Shown here: one piece after another, positions 27,601 to 36,100 of the stretch
Layout: each line of letters begins with the position of its first letter
How positions within the stretch are numbered: position 1 is the stretch's first letter
From: Microbacterium sp. HD4P20
GTDB lineage: Bacteria > Actinomycetota > Actinomycetes > Actinomycetales > Microbacteriaceae
Reading direction: 5' to 3'
DNA: 64,000 nt
Assembly: GCF_019449275.2 (NCBI RefSeq)
Contig: NZ_JAHZQZ020000014.1
Coordinates: 1 to 64,000 of the forward strand
Translations under genes and position numbers: made by a program
Notes under the pieces: model-generated
Told to the model about the DNA's origin: nothing
Databases searched by the model: none
What the model saw: only the letters and a program-made list of their open reading frames with translations

Positions 27601-28533
27601 GACCTTGCCGATGAGCAGATCGGCGCCGTCTGCCACGCCACGGTGGGTGCCGTCCGAGGCGGCGCCGGTGCCCGCCACGGTGGAGGCGACATGCGTGCCG
27701 TGACCGTTGGGGTCGTCGGCGACCTCCTCGCCGGGAACGAAGCTCTGGGAGCCGTCGAGGATGCGGCCCTGCAGATCAGGGTGGGTGTCGTCGTACCCGG
27801 TGTCGAGCACCGCCACCGTCACACCGTCACCGGTGTGGCCGTCCGCCCATGCCTCGGGGGCGTCGATGTACTCGACGCTCCCGTCCAGCGCGGCCTTCAC
27901 CTTGCCGTCGAGGTGGATCGCCTCGATGCCGTCGGCGAGGGACGGGGTGGCCGAGAATGAGCGAGCGCTCGGAGCGGTCAGCGCGTTCCAGGCCGATGCG
28001 GCTTCGGCGTGGCCGACAGTCGCCGCGGTGCCGCTGATGCTCGGCAGTTCGGCCTGCACCTCGAGACCCGGCGCGGGTGCCGAGAAGGTGCGGGCGGTGG
28101 CGGCATCCTGTTCCAGAATGATCGGGGTCGCGTCCACCGACGCGTCGTCGTAGCCGTACTCGATCAGCAGTGAGACGTTGAAGAGATCCTGGTCGAGCGC
28201 GCCCGAGGCCAGGTAGGGCAGTGCAGCGTCGGGCACGACGTGCAGCTCGTCGCCCACCTGGTAGGTCCGGACCCCGGCGCCGGGCACCGCCGTCTCGACG
28301 TCGACGGCGTGCGTGCCGTCCGACAGGTCGGTCACCGTCACGCGATCGCCGGTGATCAGAGTGACGGAGCGGGAACCGCCGGCGACCGCCGCGGGGGCGG
28401 GGGGACCGTCGACGTCTGTGTTGGCGGTCGCCGGAAGCGTGGCGATGCCGAGGCCTGCGATGCCGATCGCCAAACCGCTCGTGGCGGCGACGATCGGGCG
28501 CAGGCGGCGGCCGATGGAGGGGGATCGTGACAT
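24679..28533 (-). CDS. Secreted subtilisin-family (S8) serine protease, multidomain
   Basis: 1284 aa. A signal peptide (RRLRP...AATSGLAIGIAGLGIATLPATA) is followed by a propeptide and the S8 catalytic domain: Asp in VAVLDTGYDD (~243), His in GHGTHVAST (~276), Ser in SGTSMATPHVAGAA (~448). A PA insertion domain and several Ig-like beta domains follow, ending in a Gly-rich tail. An exported protease that degrades proteins for nutrition or processing. The ATG at 28533 (MSRSPSIG) fits the signal peptide; an open frame 44 codons further up lacks one. Divergent from a regulator. Confidence 0.93.
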   Translation of the reverse strand: MSRSPSIGRRLRPIVAATSGLAIGIAGLGIATLPATANTDVDGPPAPAAVAGGSRSVTLITGDRVTVTDLSDGTHAVDVETAVPGAGVRTYQVGDELHVVPDAALPYLASGALDQDLFNVSLLIEYGYDDASVDATPIILEQDAATARTFSAPAPGLEVQAELPSISGTAATVGHAEAASAWNALTAPSARSFSATPSLADGIEAIHLDGKVKAALDGSVEYIDAPEAWADGHTGDGVTVAVLDTGYDDTHPDLQGRILDGSQSFVPGEEVADDPNGHGTHVASTVAGTGAASDGTHRGVADGADLLIGKVLGADGYGQDSWIIEAMEWAGQNAPIVSMSLGSMSPSDGKDLMAESLNQIAESTGALFVVAAGNAGSPESIGAPGSAAQAFTVGSVDDPSGALSYFTSQGPLSRSGALKPDVTGPGNDVTAARSADSGGDGAYIAMSGTSMATPHVAGAAAILLGANPDYTTGQLKAALASTANDLGYAPYQGGTGVIDVDAALEAPVVASGSGDFGMLMWGDEPTPVERTVEYTNRTDADITVALTATLTDTTPGGETAPGPLSTGIAFDALTLGTDTLTVPAGGAASVTMTVDPAKVPAGTQLSGALVGSVDGEAVTRTALGTIAEAERYDLTITATDFEGNPVSAYAMLWDAAAQWAEPVLVEGETTLRLRKGDYSVMSYMDVDRTPDTVAMVLTGDPKLSLTQDSSVALDARAAKQITVDVGRDDLEQVFGRMDFRADGFTASAMVPVLVDELWAQPMKVDDAEFDFTTRWRLWEPMLTVKAGKTPLDIVLQVGSTFLNGKIKTAAVNAEQGSVEDFAAAGVQGKVAVVTRSDTVTPGQAAANAAAAGAKLLILVNDGDGELSTWVGSDDFESDAPIAVAGVSGVEGRELLADIARKKVTVTAVGDEYADVVYDIARYSDGEIPQDLAYAPENLTRIDTRYHGQNELVGEFRYDFVPGAEYGAGFAMRAERGVVREEWVNTDDLRWNQGVGVDSVRWEMRDILRTYEPGQELEVEYFGGIVRPYVGPGFWVPHRVSDYAQINVPSWADGGDAMHTGSFDTWMEPSTVEQLTDIYIDGELIRQTENQGANVFDLPDGEQEWRVVSTATHDGAHLAGSTKTVSEWTFRSAGQLGDWDYRLLPMIQAYYDVDVNAENLVGEGRRKGSGIPLDLELGHVAGTAPAGAITAATLEARTAGGEWVPVPLTPATTDAPTGPVEGDGDIFVTSRAWVSGYAAEIPVSDKGGWVDLRVTATDAEGNTFSQEIEKAFQATPVKGGGNGRG

Positions 28534-28609
28534 GCGTGAGCCTCTCTGGGGGTAAGGGTCGATACGAGCATCGCGGCCTACGGGCCTAAAGTGGTGGCGG
28601 AGAAATGCC

Positions 28610-29626
28610 ATGGCCACCATCCGCCAGGCGCGGCAGGTGACGATGGGACGCATGGGGAAGGCCACCGTGCTCGAAGCACTCGGACTCGATGAAGCTCACA
28701 CCGCCGTCTACCGGCGCGTGCTGCAGCAGCCGGCAGCCTCGACCGCCGAGATCGCCGGCAGCCTCAGCATGTCGTTGCCACGCGTGCGCCCGATCGTCGA
28801 CGAGCTCGAGCGTCTGGGACTGCTCGCACGTCAGGCGGCGAACAGCGACCGCTTCACCGCATCGCCTCCGAACATCGCGCTGCGTCCCTTGCTCCTCGAG
28901 CGCGAGCGCGGCATCACCCGTGCGCACGAAGCTCTCCTCGAGCTGAACGACCTGTACCGCCGCTCGACGGAGCAGCGCAGCGTCGCCGACGTGGTCGACG
29001 TGGTGATCGGCGATGACGCTGTCAGGCAGCGCGTCGCCCAGCTTCAGGCGGCGTCGACGGCGCAGGTGCGGGTGCTGGTGCTGAACGAGATCGCGCTGCT
29101 CAGCGGCGAGGAGAACATCGAGGAGGATCGGGCTCTCGCCCGTGGTGTGCGCTATCGCGTGATCGTCGAGAGCGCGGTGCTCGAGCGTCCCGGCTTCCTG
29201 GCCGCGGCGCGCGACATGTCGCAGATCGGGGAGGAGATCCGCGTCCTTCCGAAGCTCCCGACCCGTATGTTCATCGCCGACGATCAGATGGCGCTCGTAC
29301 CGATGCACTCGCAGGACGAGGACGACGGATTCGGCGCGCTGCTGATCCATCCCAGTGGCCTGCTCGATCTCGTCGTCTCGATCTTCGAGGAGTACTGGCG
29401 TGCCGCGATGGAGTTCCTTCCCGTGGCCGCCGGTCCTGTCGCCGAAGACATCGACCGCGACCTGCTGCACCTTCTGCTCATGGGGGTGACGGATGCCGCG
29501 GCGGCAGGGCAGCTCGGGATCTCATTGCGCACCGTCCAGCGCCGGGTCGCCGACCTCATGGACGTCGCAGGTGTGACCACGCGCATGCAACTCGGCGCCG
29601 AGGCCGTCCGCAGGGCGTGGGTATGA
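28610..29626 (+). CDS. HTH transcriptional regulator (TrmB-like N-terminus, C-terminal HTH)
   Basis: 338 aa. The N-terminal ~75 residues form a winged helix (TAEIAGSLSMSLPRVRPIVDELERLGLL), as in TrmB-type sensors. A middle effector-like domain follows. The C-terminus has a second HTH (AAGQLGISLRTVQRRVADLM). Two DNA-binding ends are seen in actinobacterial 'helix-turn-helix' regulators of secreted hydrolases. Divergent from the subtilase with 76 nt between, so the protease is a likely target. The start could also be 28643 or 28652. Confidence 0.75.
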   Translation: MATIRQARQVTMGRMGKATVLEALGLDEAHTAVYRRVLQQPAASTAEIAGSLSMSLPRVRPIVDELERLGLLARQAANSDRFTASPPNIALRPLLLERERGITRAHEALLELNDLYRRSTEQRSVADVVDVVIGDDAVRQRVAQLQAASTAQVRVLVLNEIALLSGEENIEEDRALARGVRYRVIVESAVLERPGFLAAARDMSQIGEEIRVLPKLPTRMFIADDQMALVPMHSQDEDDGFGALLIHPSGLLDLVVSIFEEYWRAAMEFLPVAAGPVAEDIDRDLLHLLLMGVTDAAAAGQLGISLRTVQRRVADLMDVAGVTTRMQLGAEAVRRAWV

Positions 29627-29644
29627 CCCGCACTCGCGAGCGGG

Positions 29645-30946
29645 TCAGGCCCGCGTGCGTGGCACGAACCGCGGCACCCACCGCACGAAGGCGAGGGCGC
29701 CGACCAGTCCGATCGCGCCGACGACGCCGGTTGCCACGGCCAGCGACGCGGCCGCCGTGATGGCCGACACCAGCAGCGGAGAGACGGCCCCTCCCGCGTC
29801 GGTCAAGGTGCGCCACGACCCGAGGAAGGGTGCGGGGTCGGTCCTCGGAGCGACGTCGGCTCCGAGGGTGAGCAGGATGCCGCTCGACAGGCCGTTGCCG
29901 ACCCCGAGCACGGCGGCGAACATCGCGAACCACATCGCCGCTTCGCCGCTGTCGTGCGTGAACGAAAGCGCGATGAACCCGGCGCCCATCAGCAGCATCG
30001 CGGGCAGCGCCGCCCACAGCCGGCCGAAGCGATCCATGACCTGGCCGCTCGCGTAGAACAGTGCGAAGTCGATCGCTCCCGAGATGCCGACGACCAGGGC
30101 GATCGTCTGCGCGTCCAGGCCGATCGAGACGCCCCACAGCGGGAGCACGACCTGCCGTGCGGAGCGGACGGCCGAGAGGGATGCCGCGGCCAGGCCGAGC
30201 CGCGACAGCACGTCGCGATGGCGCCACATGGTGCGGAACACACCCGTTCGTGGCGCCCGCTGCGACGGCACCGGGATCGTGCCCGTGACCGGCTCACCGG
30301 TGTCTTCGGTGAGCGCCGCTTGGTCGGCAGCCCGTGTCACGCTCGTCGGGCGGAAGCGCGTCTCGGGGTCGGGTCCGAGCAGTACGAGCAGCACGGTCGC
30401 GACGAGACACGCTCCGAAGAACCAGATCGTCACGTGCTCGTCGCCGAAGACCGCGATCAGCGCCGCCGCGACGAAGGGTCCGACGAACATGCCGAGACGG
30501 AAGGTGCCCCCCAGCAGCGAGAGGGCTCGTGCCCGGAACGCCAGCGGCACCCGCGTGGTCATGAACGAGTGGCGCGCGAGCCCGAACGCCGCGGCGCAGA
30601 ACCCGATGAGGAAGACGGCGATGGCGAACACACCGAGCGACGGAGCCAGCGCCATCCCCACGATGCCGGCCAGCGAGACCACCCCCGCGATCACCATGGT
30701 GAGGCGTTCGCCGATGCGCGCGACCGCCCAGCCGGCGGGGATGTTGCCGCACAGCTGGCCCACCACCAGCGCGGATGCCACGAGTGCCGCGACGGCGACG
30801 TCGGCACCCAGGTCGGCCGCGATCACCGGGATGATGGGCAACACGGCGCCCTCGCCGAGGGCGAAGAGCACGGTGGGCCCGTAGACCATCGGCCCGAATC
30901 GCCACAGCACATCGCGCGCCGTGGGGGAGTCCGGACGATCGGCCAT
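29645..30946 (-). CDS. MFS transporter
   Basis: 433 aa, twelve hydrophobic segments. Typical major-facilitator features are [16 protein letters not shown] after helix 2 and [20 protein letters not shown] in helices 4-5, with a central cytoplasmic loop rich in Asp and Pro. Drug or metabolite efflux is likely; substrate unknown. The ATG at 30946 is 8 nt behind an ACGTTA/TAACGT -10 box; a TTG two codons further up is less likely. Divergent from prfB. Confidence 0.85.
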   Translation of the reverse strand: MADRPDSPTARDVLWRFGPMVYGPTVLFALGEGAVLPIIPVIAADLGADVAVAALVASALVVGQLCGNIPAGWAVARIGERLTMVIAGVVSLAGIVGMALAPSLGVFAIAVFLIGFCAAAFGLARHSFMTTRVPLAFRARALSLLGGTFRLGMFVGPFVAAALIAVFGDEHVTIWFFGACLVATVLLVLLGPDPETRFRPTSVTRAADQAALTEDTGEPVTGTIPVPSQRAPRTGVFRTMWRHRDVLSRLGLAAASLSAVRSARQVVLPLWGVSIGLDAQTIALVVGISGAIDFALFYASGQVMDRFGRLWAALPAMLLMGAGFIALSFTHDSGEAAMWFAMFAAVLGVGNGLSSGILLTLGADVAPRTDPAPFLGSWRTLTDAGGAVSPLLVSAITAAASLAVATGVVGAIGLVGALAFVRWVPRFVPRTRA

Positions 30947-30954
30947 GGTCAACC

Positions 30955-30964
30955 ACGTTAGTCT
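30955..30964. promoter_or_regulatory. Overlapping divergent -10 boxes of prfB and the MFS gene
   Basis: On the plus strand TAGTCT (30959-30964) lies 8 nt before the prfB ATG. On the minus strand TAACGT (30960-30955) lies 8 nt before the MFS ATG. The two hexamers share two bases, so RNA polymerase cannot open both at once. Confidence 0.5.
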
Positions 30965-30972
30965 GGAGTGTC

Positions 30973-32082
30973 ATGCTCGACTTCGATCCTTCCGCCGACA
31001 TCCAGGCGCTGCGTTCCACCTTCTCCGACATCAAGTCTGTGGTCGACGTCGACGCACTCACCTCCGAGATCGCGCGTCTGAGCGAAGAAGCCGGCGCTCC
31101 CAATCTGTGGGACGACATCGACAAGGCGCAGAAGGTCACCAGCGCCCTCAGTCATCGCCAGACCGAGCTCAAGCGCGTCACCGATGTCGAGCGGCGCCTC
31201 GACGACCTCGATGTACTCGTCGAGCTCGCGAACGAGATGGATGACGAAGACGCGGCCGAAGAAGCCCGCCATGAGATCGCCGAGCTCGAGGACATCATCG
31301 GTCAGCTCGAGGTTCAGACCCTGCTGGACGGCGAGTACGACGACCGGTCAGCCGTCGTTACGATCCGCTCGGGCGCAGGAGGGGATGACGCCACCGACTT
31401 CGCCGAGATGTTGATGCGCATGTACCTGCGCTGGGCCGAGCGCCACAAGTACCCGGTGAAGGTCCTCGACACGTCCTTCGCCGAGGGCGCAGGCATCAAG
31501 TCGGCGACGTTCGAGGTCGACGCCCCCTACGCATACGGCACCCTGTCGGTCGAAGCCGGCACGCACCGCCTCGCGCGCATCAGCCCGTTCGGCTCGGCGG
31601 ACAAGCGCCAGACGAGCTTCGCCGCCGTCGAGGTCATCCCCGTGATGGAGGAGGCCGTCGAGGTCGACATCCCCGAGGGTGACCTCCGCGTCGACGTCTT
31701 CCGCTCCTCGGGCCCCGGCGGCCAGTCCGTCAACACGACCGACTCGGCTGTGCGTCTCACGCATCTTCCGACGGGCATCGTCGTGTCGATGCAGAACGAG
31801 AAGTCGCAGATCCAGAACCGCGCCGCCGCGATGCGGGTGCTTCAGACCCGTCTCCTCCTGCTCAAGAGAGAAGAAGAGGCGGCCAAGAAGAAGGAGCTCG
31901 CCGGCGTGATCACCGCGAGCTGGGGCGACCAGATGCGCTCGTACTTCCTCTACGGACAGCAGCTCGTGAAAGACCTGCGCACCGGATACGAGGTCGGCAA
32001 CCCCGCCGTCGTGTTCGACGGCGACCTCGATGGCCTGATCGCCGCCGGCATCCGTTGGCGCAAGCGCAAGATCGACGACTGA
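30973..32082 (+). CDS. prfB: Peptide chain release factor 2
   Basis: 369 aa. It reads UAA and UGA stop codons and triggers peptide release. The recognition tripeptide SPF is seen in [10 protein letters not shown] (~203-212), and the catalytic GGQ in [18 protein letters not shown] (~249). The frame is uninterrupted, so the programmed +1 frameshift used by most bacteria is absent, as in other actinobacteria. First gene of the conserved prfB-ftsE-ftsX-smpB-ssrA neighbourhood. Confidence 0.97.
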   Translation: MLDFDPSADIQALRSTFSDIKSVVDVDALTSEIARLSEEAGAPNLWDDIDKAQKVTSALSHRQTELKRVTDVERRLDDLDVLVELANEMDDEDAAEEARHEIAELEDIIGQLEVQTLLDGEYDDRSAVVTIRSGAGGDDATDFAEMLMRMYLRWAERHKYPVKVLDTSFAEGAGIKSATFEVDAPYAYGTLSVEAGTHRLARISPFGSADKRQTSFAAVEVIPVMEEAVEVDIPEGDLRVDVFRSSGPGGQSVNTTDSAVRLTHLPTGIVVSMQNEKSQIQNRAAAMRVLQTRLLLLKREEEAAKKKELAGVITASWGDQMRSYFLYGQQLVKDLRTGYEVGNPAVVFDGDLDGLIAAGIRWRKRKIDD

Positions 32083-32118
32083 CGCTCCCCGTCGACGCGC
32101 CCGTCCGACGAACGACAC

Positions 32119-32164
32119 GGATGCCGCGCCCCAGGGTGTCGCGCAACGGCGCGACGAGGCATCC
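32119..32164 (+). terminator. Imperfect hairpin after prfB
   Basis: GGATGCCGCGCC (32119-32130) can pair with GGCGC and GGCATCC (32148-32164) with a 5-nt bulge. It lies between the prfB stop and the ftsE -10 box and may terminate prfB; no U tract follows. Confidence 0.3.
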
Positions 32165-32167
32165 GCT

Positions 32168-32173
32168 TAGGCT
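32168..32173 (+). promoter_or_regulatory. Candidate -10 box (TAGGCT) for ftsE
   Basis: TAGGCT ends 9 nt before the ftsE ATG with no ribosome site between, the leaderless layout also seen at murI and pncB. Confidence 0.45.
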
Positions 32174-32182
32174 CGTTAGGCC

Positions 32183-33388
32183 ATGATCCGGTTCGAGAAC
32201 GTCACGAAGCGCTTTCGCGGCACCGCGAAGCCCGCCCTGAACAACGTGGACTTCGAGGTGCAGCGCGGGGAGTTCGTGTTCCTCGTCGGTGCGTCCGGCT
32301 CGGGCAAGTCATCCTGCCTGCGACTGATCCTGCGGGAGGAGACCCCGTCCGAAGGCCGCGTCGTGGTGCTCGGGCGTGACCTGCGCACGTTGTCGAACCG
32401 CAAGGTGCCCTACTTCCGCCGGCACGTCGGCGCCGTCTTCCAGGACTTCCGCTTGCTGCCGACCAAGACGGTGTTCCAGAACGTCGCCTTCACGCTGCAG
32501 GTGATCGGGTCGTCGCGGGCGTTCATCCAGCAGGCGGTTCCCGAAGTGCTCGCCCTCGTGGGCCTCGCGGGCAAAGAGAAGCGGTTCCCGCACGAGCTGT
32601 CTGGCGGTGAGCAGCAGCGGGTCGCGATCGCACGGGCGCTGGCGAACCGCCCGCAGGTGCTGCTCGCCGATGAGCCCACGGGAAACCTCGACCCCGGCAC
32701 CTCGGTCGACATCATGCAGCTTCTCGCCCGCATCAACGCCGGTGGCACAACGGTCGTGATGGCCACCCACGAGGCCGGCTTCGTCGACCAGATGCAGCGT
32801 CGCGTGATCGAGCTGAGCTTCGGAGAGATGGTGCGCGACGAGCGCCACGGCGGCTACGGCGACACCTCCGGCCTGCCGAGCCTCGCGCCCGTACCCGAAC
32901 GCGGTGCCGCCGCAGTGGCGGCCCTGACGGCCGTGCTCGAGGTGCAGCGCGAAGCTGCGATCGCGGCGGCGGCGGGCCTGGACCCCACGCTCGTGGATGC
33001 CGACGACGATGAGATGGCGGATGCCGCGGCCCTGGCCGCAGCCCCGCGTACAACCACGCCCGAAGCCAGCGTCGCGGGGGAGCCGCCGCGGTCCGACGCT
33101 GCGCCCGAGCCCGCCCCCTCCGACATCTCAGCCTCCGCGCCCTCTGCGCCGTCTGCGCCGACCGCGTCGGCTCCGACCGCGTCGGCTCCGCACCCCGAGC
33201 CCGGCGGTGAGCTCCCTGCGGAGTCGGCCGGTGCCGCGGCATCCGTCCCTCCCTCACCCGCGTCAGGTCACACCCAGCCGATCCCGGTCACCGACCTCGC
33301 CGAGATGGATGTCGCCGAACTGGGACTCGCCGACCGCCTGGGTCTGGGCGAGACCGATCCCGACGACGAAGTGGGGCCGACATCATGA
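32183..33388 (+). CDS. ftsE: Cell division ATP-binding protein FtsE with long C-terminal extension
   Basis: 401 aa. Residues 1-~225 are FtsE: MIRFENVTKRF, Walker A GASGSGKSS, Q-loop FQDFRLL, signature LSGGEQQRVAIARAL, Walker B VLLADEPTGNLD. FtsEX controls peptidoglycan hydrolases at the septum. The remaining ~175 residues are a Pro/Ala/Ser-rich acidic tail containing a 15-bp tandem repeat (33161-33190); typical FtsE ends near 230. It overlaps ftsX by 4 nt (ATGA). Confidence 0.95.
   Translation: MIRFENVTKRFRGTAKPALNNVDFEVQRGEFVFLVGASGSGKSSCLRLILREETPSEGRVVVLGRDLRTLSNRKVPYFRRHVGAVFQDFRLLPTKTVFQNVAFTLQVIGSSRAFIQQAVPEVLALVGLAGKEKRFPHELSGGEQQRVAIARALANRPQVLLADEPTGNLDPGTSVDIMQLLARINAGGTTVVMATHEAGFVDQMQRRVIELSFGEMVRDERHGGYGDTSGLPSLAPVPERGAAAVAALTAVLEVQREAAIAAAAGLDPTLVDADDDEMADAAALAAAPRTTTPEASVAGEPPRSDAAPEPAPSDISASAPSAPSAPTASAPTASAPHPEPGGELPAESAGAAASVPPSPASGHTQPIPVTDLAEMDVAELGLADRLGLGETDPDDEVGPTS
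33161..33190 (+). repeat. 15-bp tandem duplication in the ftsE tail
   Basis: ACCGCGTCGGCTCCG is present twice in direct tandem and encodes TASAP twice in the low-complexity tail. An in-frame unit such as this can expand or contract without breaking the gene. Confidence 0.8.
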
Positions 33389-34299
33389 GGTTCGGCCTGA
33401 TCATGTCGGAGGCCTTCACCGGCCTGCGGCGAAACCTGTCGATGGTCGTGTCGGTCGTGCTGGTCACCTTCGTGTCGCTGACTTTCGTGGGCGCGGCGAT
33501 CCTCATGCAGATGCAGATCGGCAAGATGCAGGATTACTGGGCCGACCGCGCCCAGGTGCAGATCTTCATGTGCACGTCGATCTCGCAGACCGACACGTGC
33601 GCGGCGGGCGTGGCGACCGAGGAGCAGGTCACGGCGGTGCGCGAGCAGCTCGAGGGAGAAGCGCTGTCGCCGCTCATCCGCGACCTGCGCTTCGAGAGCA
33701 GCCAGGAGGCCTACGACAACGTCGTCGAACTGCTCGGCGAGGACTACGCCAGCGTCATCACGCCAGACCAGATGAACCAGACGTTCTGGATCAACCTCGT
33801 CGACCATCGCCAATCCGATGTCATCAGCGAGGCGTTCACGGGGATGCAGGGCGTCGAAGAGGTCAACGACGAGCTGCAGTACCTCGAGCCGCTCTTCTCG
33901 GCGCTCACGATCGCGACCTACATAGCGGTCGGCATCGCAGCGCTCATGCTCATCGCGGCGGTTCTGCTGATCGCGACCACCATCCGGCTGTCCGCCTACG
34001 CGCGTCGGCGAGAGCTCGGCATCATGCGCCTGGTGGGAGCATCCAACCGGTTCATTCAGACGCCGTTCATCCTCGAGGGCGTGTTCGCAGCCTTGATCGG
34101 CTCGCTGCTGGCCAGCGCAGCCGTCATCGCCGGAGTGCACTTCGGCGTCGACCAGTACCTGCGAAACCGCGTCGAGTTCGTGACCACCTGGGTAGGCATG
34201 GGGGAGGCCTGGCTGGTCGTCCCCGCACTGATCCTCGTAGGGGTCGCGCTGGCGGCGCTGTCGGCGGGCTTCGCGATCCGGCGCTGGCTGCGCGCGTGA
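33385..34299 (+). CDS. ftsX: Cell division protein FtsX
   Basis: 304 aa. One N-terminal helix (LSMVVSVVLVTFVSLTFVG), an extracellular loop of ~150 residues with a Cys pair (MCTSIS...TCAAG) as in actinobacterial FtsX, then three helices with ARRRELGIMRLVGASNRFI between. The membrane partner of FtsE; the extracellular domain activates cell-wall hydrolases. Translationally coupled to ftsE. Confidence 0.95.
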   Translation: MRFGLIMSEAFTGLRRNLSMVVSVVLVTFVSLTFVGAAILMQMQIGKMQDYWADRAQVQIFMCTSISQTDTCAAGVATEEQVTAVREQLEGEALSPLIRDLRFESSQEAYDNVVELLGEDYASVITPDQMNQTFWINLVDHRQSDVISEAFTGMQGVEEVNDELQYLEPLFSALTIATYIAVGIAALMLIAAVLLIATTIRLSAYARRRELGIMRLVGASNRFIQTPFILEGVFAALIGSLLASAAVIAGVHFGVDQYLRNRVEFVTTWVGMGEAWLVVPALILVGVALAALSAGFAIRRWLRA

Positions 34300-34371
34300 C
34301 GCGTCGCGCACGTCGCGATGTAGACTGACAGGCTGCCGCGCGACGGGTGCGGTCTGGATCGAGGAGCAGTC

Positions 34372-34848
34372 ATGCCCAAGGAACGCGGTGAGAAGGTCGT
34401 CGCGACCAATCGTCGCGCGCGCCACGAGTACGCGATCGAGAAGACCTACGAGGCGGGCTTGGTGCTCACGGGCACCGAGGTGAAGTCGCTTCGCGAAGGG
34501 CGCGCCAACCTCAGCGACGGGTACGCGTACATCGACGGCGGCGAGGCGTTCCTGGACGCCGTACACATCCCGGAGTACTCGCAGGGCCATTGGACCAACC
34601 ACTCGGCCAAGCGCACCCGCAAGCTGCTGCTGCACAAGGACGAGATCGTGAAGCTCTCGCACGCAGTGGCAGCCGGGGGCTACACCCTGGTTCCATTGAA
34701 GCTGTACTTCTCGGACGGTCGGGCGAAGGTCGAGATCGCGGTCGCGAAGGGCAAGCGAGAGTTCGAGAAGCGCCAGACGATCCGCGAGCGCGAAGACAAG
34801 CGCGAGGCCGAGCGCGCAATGCGCTCGCGCAATCGCCTCGGCGAGTAG
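34372..34848 (+). CDS. smpB: SsrA-binding protein SmpB
   Basis: 158 aa. It binds tmRNA and puts it into the empty A site of stalled ribosomes. Typical features are [39 protein letters not shown] (shown in pieces), [13 protein letters not shown] and [13 protein letters not shown], with a basic C-terminal tail ending in [12 protein letters not shown]. The GAGGAG site lies 6 nt upstream. It sits about 820 nt before its RNA partner ssrA. Confidence 0.97.
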   Translation: MPKERGEKVVATNRRARHEYAIEKTYEAGLVLTGTEVKSLREGRANLSDGYAYIDGGEAFLDAVHIPEYSQGHWTNHSAKRTRKLLLHKDEIVKLSHAVAAGGYTLVPLKLYFSDGRAKVEIAVAKGKREFEKRQTIREREDKREAERAMRSRNRLGE

Positions 34849-34857
34849 CAGGCCGCT

Positions 34858-35526
34858 TCAGCGGGCGCTGAACCGGGCCTCGACCGCCGCCGAGATGACG
34901 ATGTCTTCCGGCTGCAGCTGCACGGCCGGCGCGGTGCCGGCTTCCGCGGCGAACGACGCCCTGGCCATGAGCGCACGCGGCGCCGGCTCGGGCCGGTCTT
35001 GGCGAGAGAGCAGGCCCACGTCGGCGATCTCCAGCGGTGTCACATTCGACAGACCCAGCGCTCCCGCGTAGGCCGTCGCGCGCGTCACCGCGACGCCTAC
35101 CGCCTCTGTGGCGACGTTGCGCTCGGTTGCCGCGCGTGTTTCGGGGGTGAGCTGCCACTCGATCCACCCGAACTGTACGCCGTCGCGTTCGGCGACCTCG
35201 CCGGCCCACCACGACAGCACCGCGAAATCGGTGAATGTCACGGAGAAGTCCACGCTCGCGTAGTGCACGGGTGCGAGGCGCTTGCCCTCGTTGTTCCACG
35301 GCCGCTCCGACCAGACCGCGACCCGCTGACTCGTCCATTCCGCGACCGTTCCGTCGGATTTGCGGGATGCCAGATCGTCTCGTACCGGCTCGGAGAAGGC
35401 GGCCATGCGCTCGACGACGACGCCGCGTTCTGGCCCTTCCACTCTGATCGTGAGGTGCGCGATCGCGCGCTCGGGGGCGATGCGGGTCTCGTGCTCGCCG
35501 CGGACGGTGATGACGACGTCGTTCAT
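34858..35526 (-). CDS. SIMPL domain (DUF541) protein
   Basis: 222 aa. DUF541/SIMPL proteins start with a V-x-G-x-(A)-beta pattern (VVITVRGEHETRIAPERA) followed by repeated beta strands; DSSVRVAVWSERPW-like strands and TRATAYAGALGLSNVTPLEI are the usual second half. No signal peptide is visible, unlike the periplasmic members, so it is probably cytoplasmic. Function is unclear in the family. It converges on smpB with 9 nt between stops. Confidence 0.8.
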   Translation of the reverse strand: MNDVVITVRGEHETRIAPERAIAHLTIRVEGPERGVVVERMAAFSEPVRDDLASRKSDGTVAEWTSQRVAVWSERPWNNEGKRLAPVHYASVDFSVTFTDFAVLSWWAGEVAERDGVQFGWIEWQLTPETRAATERNVATEAVGVAVTRATAYAGALGLSNVTPLEIADVGLLSRQDRPEPAPRALMARASFAAEAGTAPAVQLQPEDIVISAAVEARFSAR

Positions 35527-35570
35527 GACGCCGACTCTACGCGGCGGGAATGGCGGGGGTGCGGCATCCG

Positions 35571-35576
35571 TTATAG
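35571..35576 (+). promoter_or_regulatory. Candidate ssrA -10 box (TATAGA)
   Basis: TATAGACT in the gap between the SIMPL gene and tmRNA is the only AT-rich -10-like element before ssrA; a precursor of about 90 nt upstream of the mature 5' end would result. Confidence 0.35.
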
Positions 35577-35671
35577 ACTGATGTGCTCGGATGCCACGGC
35601 ATCCGGTCTTGGAAACTCCACAGTGTGACAGCGGCCCTTCGCAGAAGGAACAGTCCTCAATCGAGGATCAC

Positions 35672-36039
35672 GGGGATGATCGGTTTCGACATCGCCTGCG
35701 AATCTGCGTGAAGCGGGCCGAGGATGCAGGGTTATCTCGTGAACGCTCCCTGCAAAACAATAACTGCCGAAAAGAAGCAGTCTGACTTCGCCCTCGCTGC
35801 GTAAGTAGCGAGCCCGAGTCCGTCAGTCCGTGTGTGATTCCGTCACGGTCCCTGGCGTCATCTAGGAATCTTGCTGTGTGACGTCGCCTGAGCGTCACGC
35901 GGGACTTTCTTCAGGCTGGGCTTGTCGACTTAGGTGTCTGTGACAAAGGTCGGAGCCAAGTAGAACGCATGCACAGACTGCGCCCGGAGAAACCGCAGTT
36001 ACTCAGCGATGGACGGGGGTTCGATTCCCCCCATCTCCA
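35672..36039 (+). ncRNA. ssrA: Transfer-messenger RNA (tmRNA)
   Basis: 368 nt. The tRNA-like ends are visible: 5' GGGGATG pairs with 3' CATCTCC, and GGTTCGATTCC forms the T arm; CCA is not encoded. The tag frame runs from resume codon GCC (35766) to TAA (35802-35804) and encodes AEKKQSDFALAA, so stalled proteins would carry A-AEKKQSDFALAA. The LAA end is the usual protease signal. It lies close to smpB and is followed by a strong terminator. Confidence 0.95.
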
Positions 36040-36054
36040 CAGCCGTTGTCACAG

Positions 36055-36100
36055 GGAAGGGCCCGAGAGCCGCGTCATTGCGTGGATCTCGGGCCCTTCC
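36055..36100 (+). terminator. ssrA terminator
   Basis: GGAAGGGCCCGAGA (36055-36068) pairs perfectly with TCTCGGGCCCTTCC (36087-36100), a 14-bp stem with an 18-nt loop, starting 15 nt after the tmRNA 3' end. Confidence 0.85.

Noticed and set aside
30973..31060. Programmed frameshift site in prfB
   Set aside because: The ORF is continuous from its start through GGQ and there is no internal UGA or CUU-UGA signal.
35672..36039. Minus-strand open frame across tmRNA (about 35999-36343)
   Set aside because: It overlaps a clear structural RNA and reads as noise.
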